Source of the DNA: Aeromicrobium phoceense
GTDB lineage: Bacteria > Actinomycetota > Actinomycetes > Propionibacteriales > Nocardioidaceae
Assembly: GCF_013868155.1 (NCBI RefSeq)
Contig: NZ_JACEOG010000001.1
Coordinates: forward strand, 1,922,001 to 1,986,000
Direction: 5' to 3'
Length of the DNA: 64,000 nucleotides
In this document: piece by piece, positions 8,881-21,039 of the stretch
How positions within the stretch are numbered: position 1 is the first letter of the stretch
Layout: each line of letters opens with the position of its first letter
The notes under the pieces: model-generated
Told to the model about the DNA's origin: nothing
Seen by the model: only the letters and a program-made list of their open reading frames with translations
The model's database searches: none
Program-made: the position numbers and the translations under genes

Positions 8881-11097
8881 ATGTCCGACATCACCTCCGT
8901 GGAGACCGTGATCGACAACGGTCGATTCGGCACCCGCACCATCCGCCTCGAGACCGGTCTGCTCGCCCAGCAGGCGGCCGGCTCCGTCTCGGCCTTCCTG
9001 GACGACGACACGATGCTGCTCTCGGCCACCACGGCCGGCAAGCAGCCGAAGGACCACTTCGACTTCTTCCCCCTCACGATCGACGTCGAGGAGCGCATGT
9101 ACGCCGCGGGTCGCATCCCGGGCTCGTTCTTCCGTCGTGAGGGACGTCCGTCCGAGGACGCGATCCTCACGTGCCGCCTGATCGACCGCCCGCTGCGCCC
9201 GACCTTCAAGAAGGGTCTGCGCAACGAGGTCCAGGTCGTCATCACGGTCCTGGCGCTCAACCCCGACACCCCGTACGACGTGCTGGCGATCAACGCCGCC
9301 TCGGCGTCCACGCAGATCTCGGGCCTGCCCTTCAGCGGCCCGGTCGGCGCGACGCGCGTCGCCCTGATCGACGGCCAGTGGGTCGCCTTCCCGACGCACA
9401 GCCAGCTCGAGGACGCCGTGTTCGACATGGTCGTCGCGGGTCGCATCGCGGGCGACGACGTCGCGATCATGATGGTCGAGGCCGAGTCCACCGAGAAGAC
9501 GTGGGAGCTCGTCCAGGGTGGCGTCCAGGCGCCCACCGAGTCGATCGTGGCCGGTGGCCTCGACGCGGCCAAGAAGTTCATCCGCCAGCTGTGCGAGGCG
9601 CAGGCCGAGCTGGCCTCCGCCGCCGCGAAGCCCGTCCAGGACTTCCCGGTCTTCCTCGACTACGAGGACGACGCGTACGAGGCCGTCCGCGAGATCGCGT
9701 CGGCCGACATGACCGAGGCCCTCACGATCGTCCGCAAGGCCGACCGCGAGGTCCGCGAGTCCGAGATCAAGGCCAACGTCATCGAGCAGCTCGGTGAGCG
9801 CTTCGAGGGCCGCGAGAAGGAGCTCGGCGCCGCGCTGCGCTCGCTCACCAAGTCGCTCGTGCGCGATCGCGTCCTGCGCGACAACGTCCGCATCGACGGC
9901 CGTGGCCTGGCCGACATCCGTGCCCTGTCCGCCGAGGTGGGCATCGTTCCTCGCGTGCACGGCTCGGCGCTGTTCCAGCGTGGCGAGACCCAGATCATGG
10001 GCATCACCACGCTGAACATGCTCGACCTGGAGCAGAAGCTCGACACGCTCTCGCCCGAGACCACGCGTCGCTACATGCACAACTACAACTTCCCGCCGTT
10101 CTCCACCGGTGAGACCGGACGCGTGGGCTCGCCCAAGCGTCGCGAGATCGGCCACGGCGCCCTGGCCGGCCGGGCCCTGCTGCCCGTCCTGCCCTCGCGC
10201 GAGGAGTTCCCCTACGCGATCCGTCAGGTGTCCGAGGCGCTCAGCTCCAACGGCTCCACCTCGATGGGCTCGGTCTGCGCGTCCACCCTGGGCCTGCTGA
10301 ACGCCGGTGTGCCGCTGCGCGCGCCGGTCGCCGGCATCGCGATGGGCCTCATCTCCGGTGAGGTCGACGGCGAGCAGAAGTTCGTCACGCTGACCGACAT
10401 CCTCGGAGCCGAGGACGCCTTCGGCGACATGGACTTCAAGGTCGCCGGCACGCGTGACTTCGTGACCGCGCTGCAGCTGGACACCAAGCTCGACGGCATC
10501 CCCGCCGACGTGCTCGCCGGCGCGCTGCAGCAAGCGCACGACGCCCGCCAGACGATCCTCGATGTGATGGCCGAGGCCATCAGCGAGCCCGACGAGATGA
10601 GCCCCTACGCTCCGCGGATCATCACGGTGAAGATCCCGGTCGACAAGATCGGCGAGGTCATCGGCCCGAAGGGCAAGATGATCAACCAGATCCAGGACGA
10701 CACCGGCGCGAAGATCTCGATCGACGATGACGGCACCGTCTACGTGGGCGCCGACAACGGCGACTCGGCCGAGGCGGCCAAGCAGGCCATCAACGCGATC
10801 GCCAACCCGACGATGCCCGAGGTCGGCGAGCGCTACCTCGGCACCGTCGTCAAGACGGTCGACTTCGGCGCGTTCATCTCGCTCCTCCCGGGCAAGGACG
10901 GCCTGCTGCACATCAGCAAGCTGCGCGAGCTCAACGGCGGCCAGCGCGTGAACAACGTCGACGACGTCGTCAAGGTCGGCGACAAGATCCAGGTCGAGAT
11001 CGCCGAGGTCGGCGACCGCGGCAAGCTCTCGCTGATCCCCGTCTCGGACAAGTCCGAGGAGACGCAGGAGTCGGCGCCGGAGTCCACCGACGCCTGA
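8881..11097 (+). CDS. pnp: Polyribonucleotide nucleotidyltransferase (PNPase)
   Basis: A phosphorolytic 3'-5' exoribonuclease and RNA-tailing enzyme of the mRNA decay machinery. The 738-aa protein shows two RNase PH-like domains (the second around [26 protein letters not shown] with [15 protein letters not shown]-type residues), then a KH domain ([26 protein letters not shown]) and an S1 domain ([33 protein letters not shown]) at the C-terminus. The ATG at 8881 follows an AAGGGACATCA site. Promoter signals were not clear in the GC-rich 200 bp upstream. Confidence 0.98.
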   Translation: MSDITSVETVIDNGRFGTRTIRLETGLLAQQAAGSVSAFLDDDTMLLSATTAGKQPKDHFDFFPLTIDVEERMYAAGRIPGSFFRREGRPSEDAILTCRLIDRPLRPTFKKGLRNEVQVVITVLALNPDTPYDVLAINAASASTQISGLPFSGPVGATRVALIDGQWVAFPTHSQLEDAVFDMVVAGRIAGDDVAIMMVEAESTEKTWELVQGGVQAPTESIVAGGLDAAKKFIRQLCEAQAELASAAAKPVQDFPVFLDYEDDAYEAVREIASADMTEALTIVRKADREVRESEIKANVIEQLGERFEGREKELGAALRSLTKSLVRDRVLRDNVRIDGRGLADIRALSAEVGIVPRVHGSALFQRGETQIMGITTLNMLDLEQKLDTLSPETTRRYMHNYNFPPFSTGETGRVGSPKRREIGHGALAGRALLPVLPSREEFPYAIRQVSEALSSNGSTSMGSVCASTLGLLNAGVPLRAPVAGIAMGLISGEVDGEQKFVTLTDILGAEDAFGDMDFKVAGTRDFVTALQLDTKLDGIPADVLAGALQQAHDARQTILDVMAEAISEPDEMSPYAPRIITVKIPVDKIGEVIGPKGKMINQIQDDTGAKISIDDDGTVYVGADNGDSAEAAKQAINAIANPTMPEVGERYLGTVVKTVDFGAFISLLPGKDGLLHISKLRELNGGQRVNNVDDVVKVGDKIQVEIAEVGDRGKLSLIPVSDKSEETQESAPESTDA

Positions 11098-11110
11098 TCA
11101 CCCGTTCCGC

Positions 11111-11144
11111 ACGAGGCCCCGCACCGGTTGGTGCGGGGCCTCGT
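11111..11144 (+). terminator. Strong hairpin terminator after pnp
   Basis: A perfect 15-bp stem (ACGAGGCCCCGCACC / GGTGCGGGGCCTCGT) with a GGTT loop starts 13 nt past the pnp stop. It also lies between pnp and the convergent 1018-aa protein gene, so it may terminate both directions. Confidence 0.88.
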
Positions 11145-11174
11145 CGCGTACGGATGCTTGACGCCCTCCCCGCC

Positions 11175-14100
11175 TCACAGCTCCTCGCGGGTCAGGTCGT
11201 ACGTGATGGTGAACTCGTAGACGCTCGCGACCGACCCGCCCGGGTCCTGGGTCCACGTGGTGGTCCCGCTCAGGCGCAACGGACTGGGATCGGAATCGTT
11301 CAAGGGACGGTCCGAGCTCGCGTCCCATCTGCCGCCGAGGCCGAACGACAGCGGGGAGGCCGTGGCCTCGCTCTCCATCTCCCACCCCGGGCACAGGTAC
11401 CGGTACCTCGTCGTGACCTGAGCCGGCATCGGCATGATGTAGGTCCCGTCCGGTTCATCGGCGAACGCGATCACCTCACCGCTCGGGTAGCCCAGCGCCT
11501 CCGACGAGCCGCCGCCCGACCATGTCGCCTCCGAGGTGGGGTCCAGGTGATAGTAGGGGCCTCCGACGTCGGGCGGCGCCATGCAGAACCCCTTGCTCCA
11601 GTCGGTGACGTCGAGGGACACCTGTGCGGTGTACGGGCGCCACGTGGCGGCAGAATCGGGATCGATCGGCCGGAGCTCGGTGTAGCTTCCGCTCGCCACC
11701 TGACGCAGGCCGGTCAGGCCGGAGCTCTCGGGGTACTCGGTCGCCCACTCGGACTGGATGGAGATCGTGCCCCGCCACGGGCCGTAGCATCCGTCGACGG
11801 GCATCGGCAGCTTGATCCGGGCGAACTCCTTGTCGTACACGCTCCCGGTGTGCGAGAGCTCCTTGTCGAAGGACATCACCTCCAACGAGGCCGACATGGA
11901 GTACCCGAGACTGCCGCTGATCCGTACCCGGCATTCCGGGTGGGCCCAGTCGGCGCTGAGGCTGACCGGCAGGCCGACGGCGAGCTCGCCGTGATCGTAG
12001 AACTCGAGCTCGGCCTCGGGACGGAGTCCGACCTCGGCGTGCAGGGCGGCGTCGGCTCTCGTCACGCTGACGGCCGGATCGGTGCTGTCGGTCCGGCTGA
12101 CCAGACCGTCGTCGAGGTCGATGCCGATCGTGGCGGAGGCGGACTGGTGCGCCTCGACCGTGGCGGCACCGGAGACCGATCCGGAGGTCCACGCGTCGAC
12201 CTCGAGGCCCGGCCTCACGACGACCGGCACGGGACCGATGCTGAAGACGATGGTCGCGAACGTGATCTCCGTGAGGTCGTCGATCGTCTCGTGCCAGGTC
12301 GCGAGGGCTTCGGCCTCGAAGGAAGCGTCGAGGGCCTCTGTGAGGGTGAGGGTGGCCCGACCGTCGATGCCCGTCCAGCCGATGTCGATGTCGATGTCGC
12401 CGTCGACGGTGAGGCTCGCGCTCCCGCTGACGGTCGCCGTCGCGGTGTCACCGCCGACCTGACGCTGCCAGTCGAAGGCGATCGTGTGGGGATCCAGGAG
12501 GGCGCGCGCACCCCGGGCAGCCGGGCGCGGCGCGAAGACCACCGCGCGGGAGGCGCTGCCCCGGCGCACCGCCTCGGTCAGGGCTGCGTCGCGGGTCGCC
12601 AGGGTGGTGGTGCCGTTCCCATTGTCCGTGCGTCCCAGCACGCGCAGGAGGAACCCCTGCGGGTTGGTCGCCGTGGGACCGGAGGCGAGCACCGCGCCGA
12701 CAGGCGGCCGCGTCGCGGTCGGGACCACCAGCGTGCCGCTGGCGGGGTCACGTGTTCCGAAGGTGGCGCCCGCGGAGGTGACGACCCGCGCGTCGGGGTC
12801 GAGCAGGCTCGTGCCGGTCGTCCAGCCGGCGATAAGGAGGCCGACCGTGGCCGACGTGCCGCCGACATTGCGCACGGTGATCGTGCCGTTCGACGCGATC
12901 GGCACCCACCAGGTCGACTGGTCCGGGCGCCCCCGCAGGGGTCGCACGACCGCGAGCGTCGAGCCGACCCCGATCGCCGCACTCGACGTCCTCGTCGACG
13001 ACTTCAAGGTGAGGAGGATCGCCGTCGGGGGAGTGGCGCTCGTGAGTGCGGGGATGCCGGCTCGACCGGCAACGGTGATCGTGGCGGTCGCCCGACCGCG
13101 CAGCGAGACGGTGCTGATGGATCGTGCCGCCTGGGTGGTGCTCCACTCCCCGGCAACGCCGGGATCGGCCTGGACGGCGTTCCTTGACGAGACCCAGCCC
13201 GTCACCGTCGCGCGGACCTTGGCCGGAGCTGATCCGTTGACGACACGGAACCTGCCCGCCGCGTCGATCGGGACGATCGTCGTGACCTGCGTGGTCCGTC
13301 TCGGCACCGTCGTGATCACCGGTGTTCCCGACCCCCTCGCCGAGGTGGTGAGCCCCACCGTGGACGCTTTCGACGACCCGGTCGCCGTCAGCGTCACGAC
13401 CGCCGCACGGACGCCCGACGAGGGCACGGCGCCTCGGCGGGCGGAGACCCAAACCGACCGGCCCGCTCTCAGGCTTCCCGCAGAGCCGAGCAACGAGGCC
13501 GGCGTGATCGTCCTGATCGTCCCGGTCCGTCCAGCCGACGCGGGCGCGGACAGGGTCCAGGCGACGGCACGGATCCGCACGGACGCCGCGGCCCTGCCGG
13601 CCCGCAGGCGGACCGTGCCCGAGCGGACGTACAGCGTGCGGACCGACCGGGCGCGCCGCGCGAGGCTGATCGTCATCGTCGTGCCCGGAGCCGACAGCGC
13701 GACGCTGGTGCCGCTGCGCCTCGACGCCGTGGCATCGACCGTGATCCAGACTCCAGTGGCGCCCGTGCGGGGCACACCCCCGCGACCTGCGAGGGCGACC
13801 GACGCGGTGCGGCGCGCCTTCAGCGAGGCCGCGATGATCGTCTTCGGAGCCGACGCGACGGTCACCGTCCCGCCCGGGCTGTTCGCGCGCCGAAGGGCTG
13901 AGACGGTCGGAGCCGACTCCGTCGCGCCGACGACCGCGACGACCGAGACGCTGCGCGCCGTCGAGGTGTCGGGCAGACCGAGGAATACGTCCTGCGTGTC
14001 CGCCGGGATCGTCACCGCGGTGGCTGCCTCCGCGCCCGTCACCCAGGCGCGGTACGCGGTGGCGCCGTCGACAGCCGGCCAGCTCGCGCTCAGTCCCAGG

Positions 14101-14231
14101 ACGTCCGACCTGACGGTCACCGACGAGGGGTAGGGAGTGTCCGCGGCGACGGCGGCGGGCGCGAGCGGGGTGAGCCCCCCGACGGCCAGCGCACCCGTGA
14201 CGGTGACCCAGGTGACGAGGTGCTGGAACAT
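11175..14231 (-). CDS. Large secreted protein with degenerate beta repeats, unknown function
   Basis: A 1018-aa exported protein. Residues 1-29 form a Sec signal peptide ending APAAVAA. An FN3-like segment (residues 35-115) is followed by three copies of an approximately 85-110-residue beta repeat (about 135-235, 245-345 and 370-465). Each opens with a G-V/I-P turn (AGRGGVPRTGATGVWITVDATAS) and ends in an (R/T)x-V-x-G/A-W strand. The repeats resemble the GVP-type repeats of actinobacterial cell-wall-associated proteins. The C-terminal half (about 560-1018) is acidic, beta-rich and cysteine-poor, and I do not recognise it. There is no LPXTG or membrane anchor, so it is probably released or bound to the wall. 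Confidence 0.82.
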   Translation of the reverse strand: MFQHLVTWVTVTGALAVGGLTPLAPAAVAADTPYPSSVTVRSDVLGLSASWPAVDGATAYRAWVTGAEAATAVTIPADTQDVFLGLPDTSTARSVSVVAVVGATESAPTVSALRRANSPGGTVTVASAPKTIIAASLKARRTASVALAGRGGVPRTGATGVWITVDATASRRSGTSVALSAPGTTMTISLARRARSVRTLYVRSGTVRLRAGRAAASVRIRAVAWTLSAPASAGRTGTIRTITPASLLGSAGSLRAGRSVWVSARRGAVPSSGVRAAVVTLTATGSSKASTVGLTTSARGSGTPVITTVPRRTTQVTTIVPIDAAGRFRVVNGSAPAKVRATVTGWVSSRNAVQADPGVAGEWSTTQAARSISTVSLRGRATATITVAGRAGIPALTSATPPTAILLTLKSSTRTSSAAIGVGSTLAVVRPLRGRPDQSTWWVPIASNGTITVRNVGGTSATVGLLIAGWTTGTSLLDPDARVVTSAGATFGTRDPASGTLVVPTATRPPVGAVLASGPTATNPQGFLLRVLGRTDNGNGTTTLATRDAALTEAVRRGSASRAVVFAPRPAARGARALLDPHTIAFDWQRQVGGDTATATVSGSASLTVDGDIDIDIGWTGIDGRATLTLTEALDASFEAEALATWHETIDDLTEITFATIVFSIGPVPVVVRPGLEVDAWTSGSVSGAATVEAHQSASATIGIDLDDGLVSRTDSTDPAVSVTRADAALHAEVGLRPEAELEFYDHGELAVGLPVSLSADWAHPECRVRISGSLGYSMSASLEVMSFDKELSHTGSVYDKEFARIKLPMPVDGCYGPWRGTISIQSEWATEYPESSGLTGLRQVASGSYTELRPIDPDSAATWRPYTAQVSLDVTDWSKGFCMAPPDVGGPYYHLDPTSEATWSGGGSSEALGYPSGEVIAFADEPDGTYIMPMPAQVTTRYRYLCPGWEMESEATASPLSFGLGGRWDASSDRPLNDSDPSPLRLSGTTTWTQDPGGSVASVYEFTITYDLTREEL

Positions 14232-14382
14232 GACGGCCTCCGGCGTTGCTGCTCCGTCCCCGATCCACCGAATCTAACAGCGTCGGGCGCCGACGATGAC
14301 TGGAATTGCAAGATGAACGAGCATCGGAGGCACCCCCGTCCCACCAGCCTCAGGGGCGTCTCGCTCCATGGGTCGACCAATG

Positions 14383-14396
14383 TGGGAGCGTTCCCA
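14383..14396. promoter_or_regulatory. CebR-type operator 1 (imperfect)
   Basis: TGGGAGCGTTCCCA differs by one base from the known Streptomyces CebR box TGGGAGCGCTCCCA. It lies just upstream of a TTGACG -35 element (14405-14410). A LacI-family repressor encoded in the same operon is the expected ligand. Confidence 0.85.
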
Positions 14397-14404
14397 AATT
14401 TCTC

Positions 14405-14438
14405 TTGACGTTCACGTGTGATGCAGGCCACACTGTAT
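14405..14438 (+). promoter_or_regulatory. Promoter of the cellobiose operon
   Basis: TTGACG at 14405-14410 is a good -35. The -10 is less clear and lies within CACACTGTATGG, about 18-20 nt later. It sits between the two CebR-type operators, so repressor binding to both would occlude it. Confidence 0.6.
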
Positions 14439-14452
14439 GGGAGCGCTCCCAT
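14437..14452. promoter_or_regulatory. CebR-type operator 2 (perfect palindrome)
   Basis: ATGGGAGCGCTCCCAT is a perfect 16-bp palindrome containing the exact 14-bp CebR box known from Streptomyces. It overlaps the expected -10/start region, 31 nt before cebE, so cellobiose or cello-oligosaccharides would relieve repression. Confidence 0.92.
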
Positions 14453-14482
14453 GACCGGTGGGGGACCGACGGAAGGCACGAC

Positions 14483-15766
14483 GTGAACACACGACGAATC
14501 GCCGCCTCACTTGCCGCAGTCATCGCCCTGGGCGGCCTCGCCGCGTGTGGTGGGAGCGACTCGGGCGAGGACGGGGACGACATCACCCTGCGGGTGAACC
14601 TGTTCGGCAAGTTCGGGTACACCGAGGCGTACAAGAAGTTCGAGGAGGCCCACCCGGGCGTCAAGATCGTCGAGACCGCCGAGGGCGACCTCGGCAAGTA
14701 CAACACCAAGCTCACCCAGCAGATCGCCGCCGGGGGCGACGCCGGCGACGTCGTGGCGATCGAGGAGGGCCAGACGGTGGCGTTCCTCGCCGCCCCCGAC
14801 AAGTTCGTCAACCTGCAGGACGAGGGCGGCAACGACGTCAAGGACCGTTGGCTCCCGTGGGTCTGGGACAAGGCCACCACCGCCGACGGCAAGACGACCA
14901 TCGGCTATGGAACCGACGTCGGCGGTCTGGCGATGTGCTACCGCCGCGACCTGTTCGAGAAGGCGGGCCTGCCCACCGATCGCGAGGAGGTCGGCAAGCT
15001 CTGGCCCACGTGGGACGACTTCATCGCCACGGGCAAGAAGTTCCAGGCGGGCATCAAGGACGACAAGGTGGGCTTCATCGACTCGTCGACGAACACCTAC
15101 AACTCGATCCTCATGCAGCAGGGCGACCACACGTACTTCGACCGCGACGACGAGCTCGTGTTCGACACCAACCCGGCCGTCAAGACGGCGTGGGACTACG
15201 CCGTCGAGATGACCGAGGCCGACCTGTCGGCGCAGCTGAAGGCCTTCAGCGACGAGTGGAACGCGGGCTTCAAGAACGGCTCGTTCGCCGCCGTGGCCTG
15301 CCCGGCCTGGATGACCGGCTACATCAAGGACCAGTCCGGTGAGGAGAACGCCGGCAAGTGGGACATCGCCACCGTGCCCGGTGGCGGCGGCAACTGGGGC
15401 GGCTCCTGGCTGGCGGTCCCGACCTCCAGCGAGCACCAGGACATGGCGCTGGAGCTGATCGAGTTCCTCAGCAACGAGGAGGGCCAGATGATGGCCTTCG
15501 ACGCCGAGGGTCGCCTGCCGTCCCTGCCCGCGCTGTACGACCAGCCGGAGTTGAAGGAGGCCACGAACGCCTACTTCAACGAGGCGCCGATCGGCCAGCT
15601 CTTCGTGGCCGGTGCCTCGCAGCTCGAGCCGGTCTACCTCGGCACCAAGAACGTTCCCGTCCGTGACGCGGTGGAGAACGCACTGCGCAGTGTCGAGAAC
15701 GGAGAGGTCCCGCCCGCCCAGGGCTGGGACGACGCCTCCGCGGCGGCCGAGAAGGCCGCACGCTGA
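14483..15766 (+). CDS. cebE: Cellobiose/cello-oligosaccharide binding lipoprotein
   Basis: The extracellular solute-binding lipoprotein of a carbohydrate ABC importer (family 1). It has 427 residues and a lipoprotein signal with lipobox LAAC, lipid-attached Cys22. The mature part shows EEAHPGVKIVETAEGD, NTKLTQQIAAGGDAGDVV and PVRDAVENALRSVENGEVPP, typical of sugar-binding proteins. The start is GTG at 14483 behind GGAAGG. Specificity for cellobiose is inferred from the exact CebR operator upstream and the beta-glucosidase in the same operon. Confidence 0.9.
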   Translation: MNTRRIAASLAAVIALGGLAACGGSDSGEDGDDITLRVNLFGKFGYTEAYKKFEEAHPGVKIVETAEGDLGKYNTKLTQQIAAGGDAGDVVAIEEGQTVAFLAAPDKFVNLQDEGGNDVKDRWLPWVWDKATTADGKTTIGYGTDVGGLAMCYRRDLFEKAGLPTDREEVGKLWPTWDDFIATGKKFQAGIKDDKVGFIDSSTNTYNSILMQQGDHTYFDRDDELVFDTNPAVKTAWDYAVEMTEADLSAQLKAFSDEWNAGFKNGSFAAVACPAWMTGYIKDQSGEENAGKWDIATVPGGGGNWGGSWLAVPTSSEHQDMALELIEFLSNEEGQMMAFDAEGRLPSLPALYDQPELKEATNAYFNEAPIGQLFVAGASQLEPVYLGTKNVPVRDAVENALRSVENGEVPPAQGWDDASAAAEKAAR

Positions 15767-15781
15767 CGCACCCCTGACGCG

Positions 15782-15820
15782 GCCGGTGTCCGCGCGTTCC
15801 TCCAAGGCGCGGACACCGGC
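15782..15820 (+). promoter_or_regulatory. Intercistronic hairpin between cebE and cebF
   Basis: GCCGGTGTCCGCGC (15782-15795) and GCGCGGACACCGGC (15807-15820) form a perfect 14-bp stem with an 11-nt loop. Such hairpins after binding-protein genes commonly stop or stabilise most transcripts, so the binding protein is made in excess over the permeases. Confidence 0.75.
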
Positions 15821-15859
15821 TGCCCACGTTCCGGACCACTGATCGGAGAGGATCTCGCC

Positions 15860-16762
<903 letters not shown>

Positions 16763-16763
16763 C

Positions 16764-17603
16764 ATGAGCACCACCGCGCGCTCCACCGGCGCCTCCCCGA
16801 TGATGTACGTCACCCTGACCTTCGTGGTGCTGCTGTCCGCGGCGCCCCTGTACTTCATGCTCGTCATGGCCTCGCGCGCCAACAGCGACATCCTCGGCAT
16901 CCCGCCGCCGCTGCTGCCCGGCGACCAGCTGGCCATCAACATCGAGCGGGTCTTCGCCAACGACGACGTCCAGTTCGCCAAGGCGCTGCTCAACACGCTC
17001 GTGGTCGCCACGGTGGCCACGGTCTCCGTGGTGGTCACGTCGGCGCTGGCCGGATTCGCCTTCGCGAAGCTGAGGTTCCGCGGCCGCGACGTGCTCCTGG
17101 TCGTCGTGGTGGCCACGATGATGGTGCCGGTGCAGCTGGGACTGATCCCGCTGTACATGCTGATGACGAAGCTCGGCCTCGCGGGCGGGCTGGCCTCGGT
17201 GACGCTGCCGTTCCTGGTCAGCGGGTTCGGGGTGTTCTTCATGCGCCAGTACGCCATCCAGGCCATCCCCGACGAGCTGATCGAGGCCGCACGCGTCGAC
17301 GGCGCGTCGACCCTGCGCATCTTCTGGTCGATCGTCTTCCCGGCACTGCGACCGGCGGCCGCCGTCCTTGGGCTCCTGACCTTCATGGAGCGCTGGAACG
17401 ACTTCCTGTGGCCGTACATCGCGCTCGACATCAACCACCCCACCGTGCAGGTCGCGCTCTCGCGCCTGTCCGGCGGGTACTACACCGACCAGGCGCTGGT
17501 GATGGCCGGGACCCTCATGGGAACCCTGCCGCTCGTCGTGGTCTTCATCGTGTTCGGCCGCCAGATCGTCGGCGGCATCATGGAAGGCGGCTTGAAGTCA
17601 TGA
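16764..17603 (+). CDS. cebG: Cellobiose ABC transporter permease 2
   Basis: A 279-aa permease of the MalG/UgpE type with six membrane helices. The EAA loop reads [31 protein letters not shown], and the C-terminus [15 protein letters not shown] is typical of MalG-like subunits, where it reaches into the ATPase interface. Its stop overlaps the start of bglC by 4 nt. Confidence 0.92.
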   Translation: MSTTARSTGASPMMYVTLTFVVLLSAAPLYFMLVMASRANSDILGIPPPLLPGDQLAINIERVFANDDVQFAKALLNTLVVATVATVSVVVTSALAGFAFAKLRFRGRDVLLVVVVATMMVPVQLGLIPLYMLMTKLGLAGGLASVTLPFLVSGFGVFFMRQYAIQAIPDELIEAARVDGASTLRIFWSIVFPALRPAAAVLGLLTFMERWNDFLWPYIALDINHPTVQVALSRLSGGYYTDQALVMAGTLMGTLPLVVVFIVFGRQIVGGIMEGGLKS

Positions 17604-18958
17604 ACGGTCTGAACGAGCGATTCGACCCCGGCTTCGTCTGGGGCGTGGCCACCTCGGCCTACCAGATCGAGGGAGCCACGAACGAGGACGGCCGCGGCCC
17701 CTCCATCTGGGACACGTTCGCCGCGAGCCCCGGGCGCACCTTCGAGGGGCACACCGGTGAGGTGGCGGTGGACCACTACCACCGCTGGCCGGAGGACGTG
17801 GCGCTCGTCCGCGACCTCGGCCTGGGCGCCTACCGCTTCTCCGTGGCCTGGCCGCGGATCCAGCCCGACGGAAAGGGCCCCGCCGAGCCGCGCGGTCTGG
17901 CGTTCTACGACCGCCTCGTCGACGGACTGCTCGAGGCGGGCATCGAGCCCTGGCCGACGCTGTTCCACTGGGACCTGCCGCAGGCCCTCGAGGACGCGGG
18001 CGGCTGGCCCGAGCGTGACACCGCGGAGCGATTCGCCGACTTCGCCGAGATCGTCGTGGACTCCCTGGGCGACCGGGTGCGGAACTGGACCACGCTGAAC
18101 GAGCCGTGGTGCGCCGCGTTCCTGGGCTACGGCGCCGGGATCCACGCCCCGGGCCGCACCGAGCCGGCCGCCGCCATCGCCGCCTCGCACCACCTGCACC
18201 TGGCCCACGGCCTGGCCGTGCCGCGGATCCGTGAGAGCCGCCCCGTGGCGCGCGTCGGCGTGACGCTCAACCTCTACGCGGTGTCGCCGGCCGACGACAC
18301 GGGGCGCCACGACGACGCGGCCCGCCGCATCGACGGACTGATGAACCGCTGGTTCCTCGACCCCGTGCTGCTCGGCCGGTACCCGCAGGACGTGCTGCAG
18401 GATCTGGCCGGCTCGGCGGGACTCGACGCGATCCACGACGACGACCTCGCGGTCATCGCCGCGCCGCTGGACTTCCTGGGCATCAACTACTACTCGCGCC
18501 ACGTCGTCGAGGCCGCGCCGTGGCCGGGAGCCTCGGAGGTAGGGTTCGTCGACCGCGTCTGGCCCAAGACCGCCTCCGGCTGGGACATCGACCCCGCCGG
18601 GCTCGGCGAGGTGCTGCGCCAGGTCGACGCGGACTACCCGTCGATCCCGATCTACATCACCGAGAACGGCGCCGCGTTCGACGATCCCGTGTCCGTGGAT
18701 GGGACGGTGCAGGACCAGGACCGCATCGACTTCATCGCCGGGCACCTCGAGCAGGTGGCCGACGCGGTCGACGCAGGGATCGACGTGCGGGGATACTTCG
18801 CGTGGTCCCTGTTGGACAACTTCGAGTGGGCGGAGGGGTACGCGAAGCGCTTCGGGATCGTCCACGTCGACTTCGACACCTTGGTCCGCACCCCCAAGGC
18901 CAGCGCTCGGTGGTTCGCCGAGCTCGCCCGGACCAGCAGCACGAAGGAGAGGGCATGA
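17600..18958 (+). CDS. bglC: Family 1 beta-glucosidase
   Basis: A cytoplasmic GH1 enzyme that would split imported cellobiose or cello-oligosaccharides into glucose. It has 452 residues with no signal peptide. The N-terminal signature is [15 protein letters not shown]; the acid/base Glu168 is in TLNEPWCA and the nucleophile Glu355 in [34 protein letters not shown] is the conserved C-terminal GH1 block. It overlaps cebG upstream and cebR downstream. Confidence 0.97.
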   Translation: MNGLNERFDPGFVWGVATSAYQIEGATNEDGRGPSIWDTFAASPGRTFEGHTGEVAVDHYHRWPEDVALVRDLGLGAYRFSVAWPRIQPDGKGPAEPRGLAFYDRLVDGLLEAGIEPWPTLFHWDLPQALEDAGGWPERDTAERFADFAEIVVDSLGDRVRNWTTLNEPWCAAFLGYGAGIHAPGRTEPAAAIAASHHLHLAHGLAVPRIRESRPVARVGVTLNLYAVSPADDTGRHDDAARRIDGLMNRWFLDPVLLGRYPQDVLQDLAGSAGLDAIHDDDLAVIAAPLDFLGINYYSRHVVEAAPWPGASEVGFVDRVWPKTASGWDIDPAGLGEVLRQVDADYPSIPIYITENGAAFDDPVSVDGTVQDQDRIDFIAGHLEQVADAVDAGIDVRGYFAWSLLDNFEWAEGYAKRFGIVHVDFDTLVRTPKASARWFAELARTSSTKERA

Positions 18959-19955
18959 CTGACAGCCGCCAGCCGACGCTGGAGGAAGTGGCCCGGCTCG
19001 CCGGGGTGGGGCGTGGCACGGCGTCGCGAGTCGTGAACGGCTCGGAGCACGTGTCACCGCACACCCGCGACGCGGTCGAACGTGCCGTGCGCGAGCTGGG
19101 CTACGTGCCCAACCAGGCGGCGCGTGCACTCAGGACGCGCCGCACCGACACGGTGGCGCTCGTCATCGCCGAGGACGAGGAGCGCGTGTTCGCTGAGCCG
19201 TTCTTCGCCGGCCTCGTGCGGGGGATCTCGCGCGCCGTCGACGCGACGTCGCGGCGCCTCGTGCTCTCGATGGTGCCCGACGAGTCGCACCTCGACCGGC
19301 TCGGTCAGTTCCTCACGCCGCAGCACGTCGACGGCGTCATGGTCGTGTCGATGCACGACGCGCTCAGCCTGCCGGAGAGCCCCGACCTGCCGATCGTTCA
19401 CGTCGGCCGGCCCCGCGACGCGCGCGCCTGCTACGTCGACGTGGACAACCTCGGGGGAGCGCGCCAGGCGGTGGACCACATCATCGGGCGAGGGCGTCAG
19501 CGCATCGCGTGCATCACCGGTCCGCAGGACCTGGCCTCCGGACGCGACCGCCTCGACGGCTACCGCGAGGCACTGGCAGCGGCCGGGCTGCCCTTCGAGG
19601 AGCGCCTCGTCGAGCCCGGGGACTTCAGCGACGCCAGCGGCGTCAGCGGAGCGGCGGCGCTCCTGGAGCGGTGCCCCGACCTCGACGCGATCTTCGCCGC
19701 GAACGACGTGATGGCGCTCGGCGCCCTGCGCGAGCTCTCTCGCCATGGACTCCGGGTGCCCGAGGACGTCGCGGTGGTGGGCTTCGACGGCTCGCCGGCG
19801 GCCGCTGCCTCCACACCCGTGCTGACCACGGTCCACCAGCCCCTCGCCGAGCTGGGCACCACGGCGGTGGAGGTGCTGGCGCACCGCATCGACGATCCCG
19901 GCGCCGAGGTCCGGTCGGTCGTCCTGCCGGCCGAGCTGCGAGCGGGGGAGTCCGC

Positions 19956-19959
<4 letters not shown>
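18955..19959 (+). CDS. cebR: LacI-family repressor, CebR type
   Basis: A 334-aa transcriptional repressor with an N-terminal LacI helix-turn-helix ([39 protein letters not shown]), the hinge region [12 protein letters not shown] and a periplasmic-binding-protein-like effector domain ([31 protein letters not shown]). It is encoded inside the operon whose promoter carries two CebR-type boxes, so it is probably autoregulated and induced by cellobiose. It overlaps bglC and msiK by 4 nt each. Confidence 0.92.
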
Positions 19960-21029
<1,070 letters not shown>

Positions 21030-21039
21030 CATCGGGCGC

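Noticed and set aside
12484-14133. 549-codon plus-strand open frame within the secreted-protein locus
   Set aside because: The minus-strand frame has a signal peptide and repeated domains; the plus frame has no start context or motif.
14383-14452. Two copies of TGGGAGCG(C/T)TCCCA as a short CRISPR-like or mobile repeat
   Set aside because: They are 14-bp palindromes matching the CebR box and flank a promoter of a matching operon, so they are operators.
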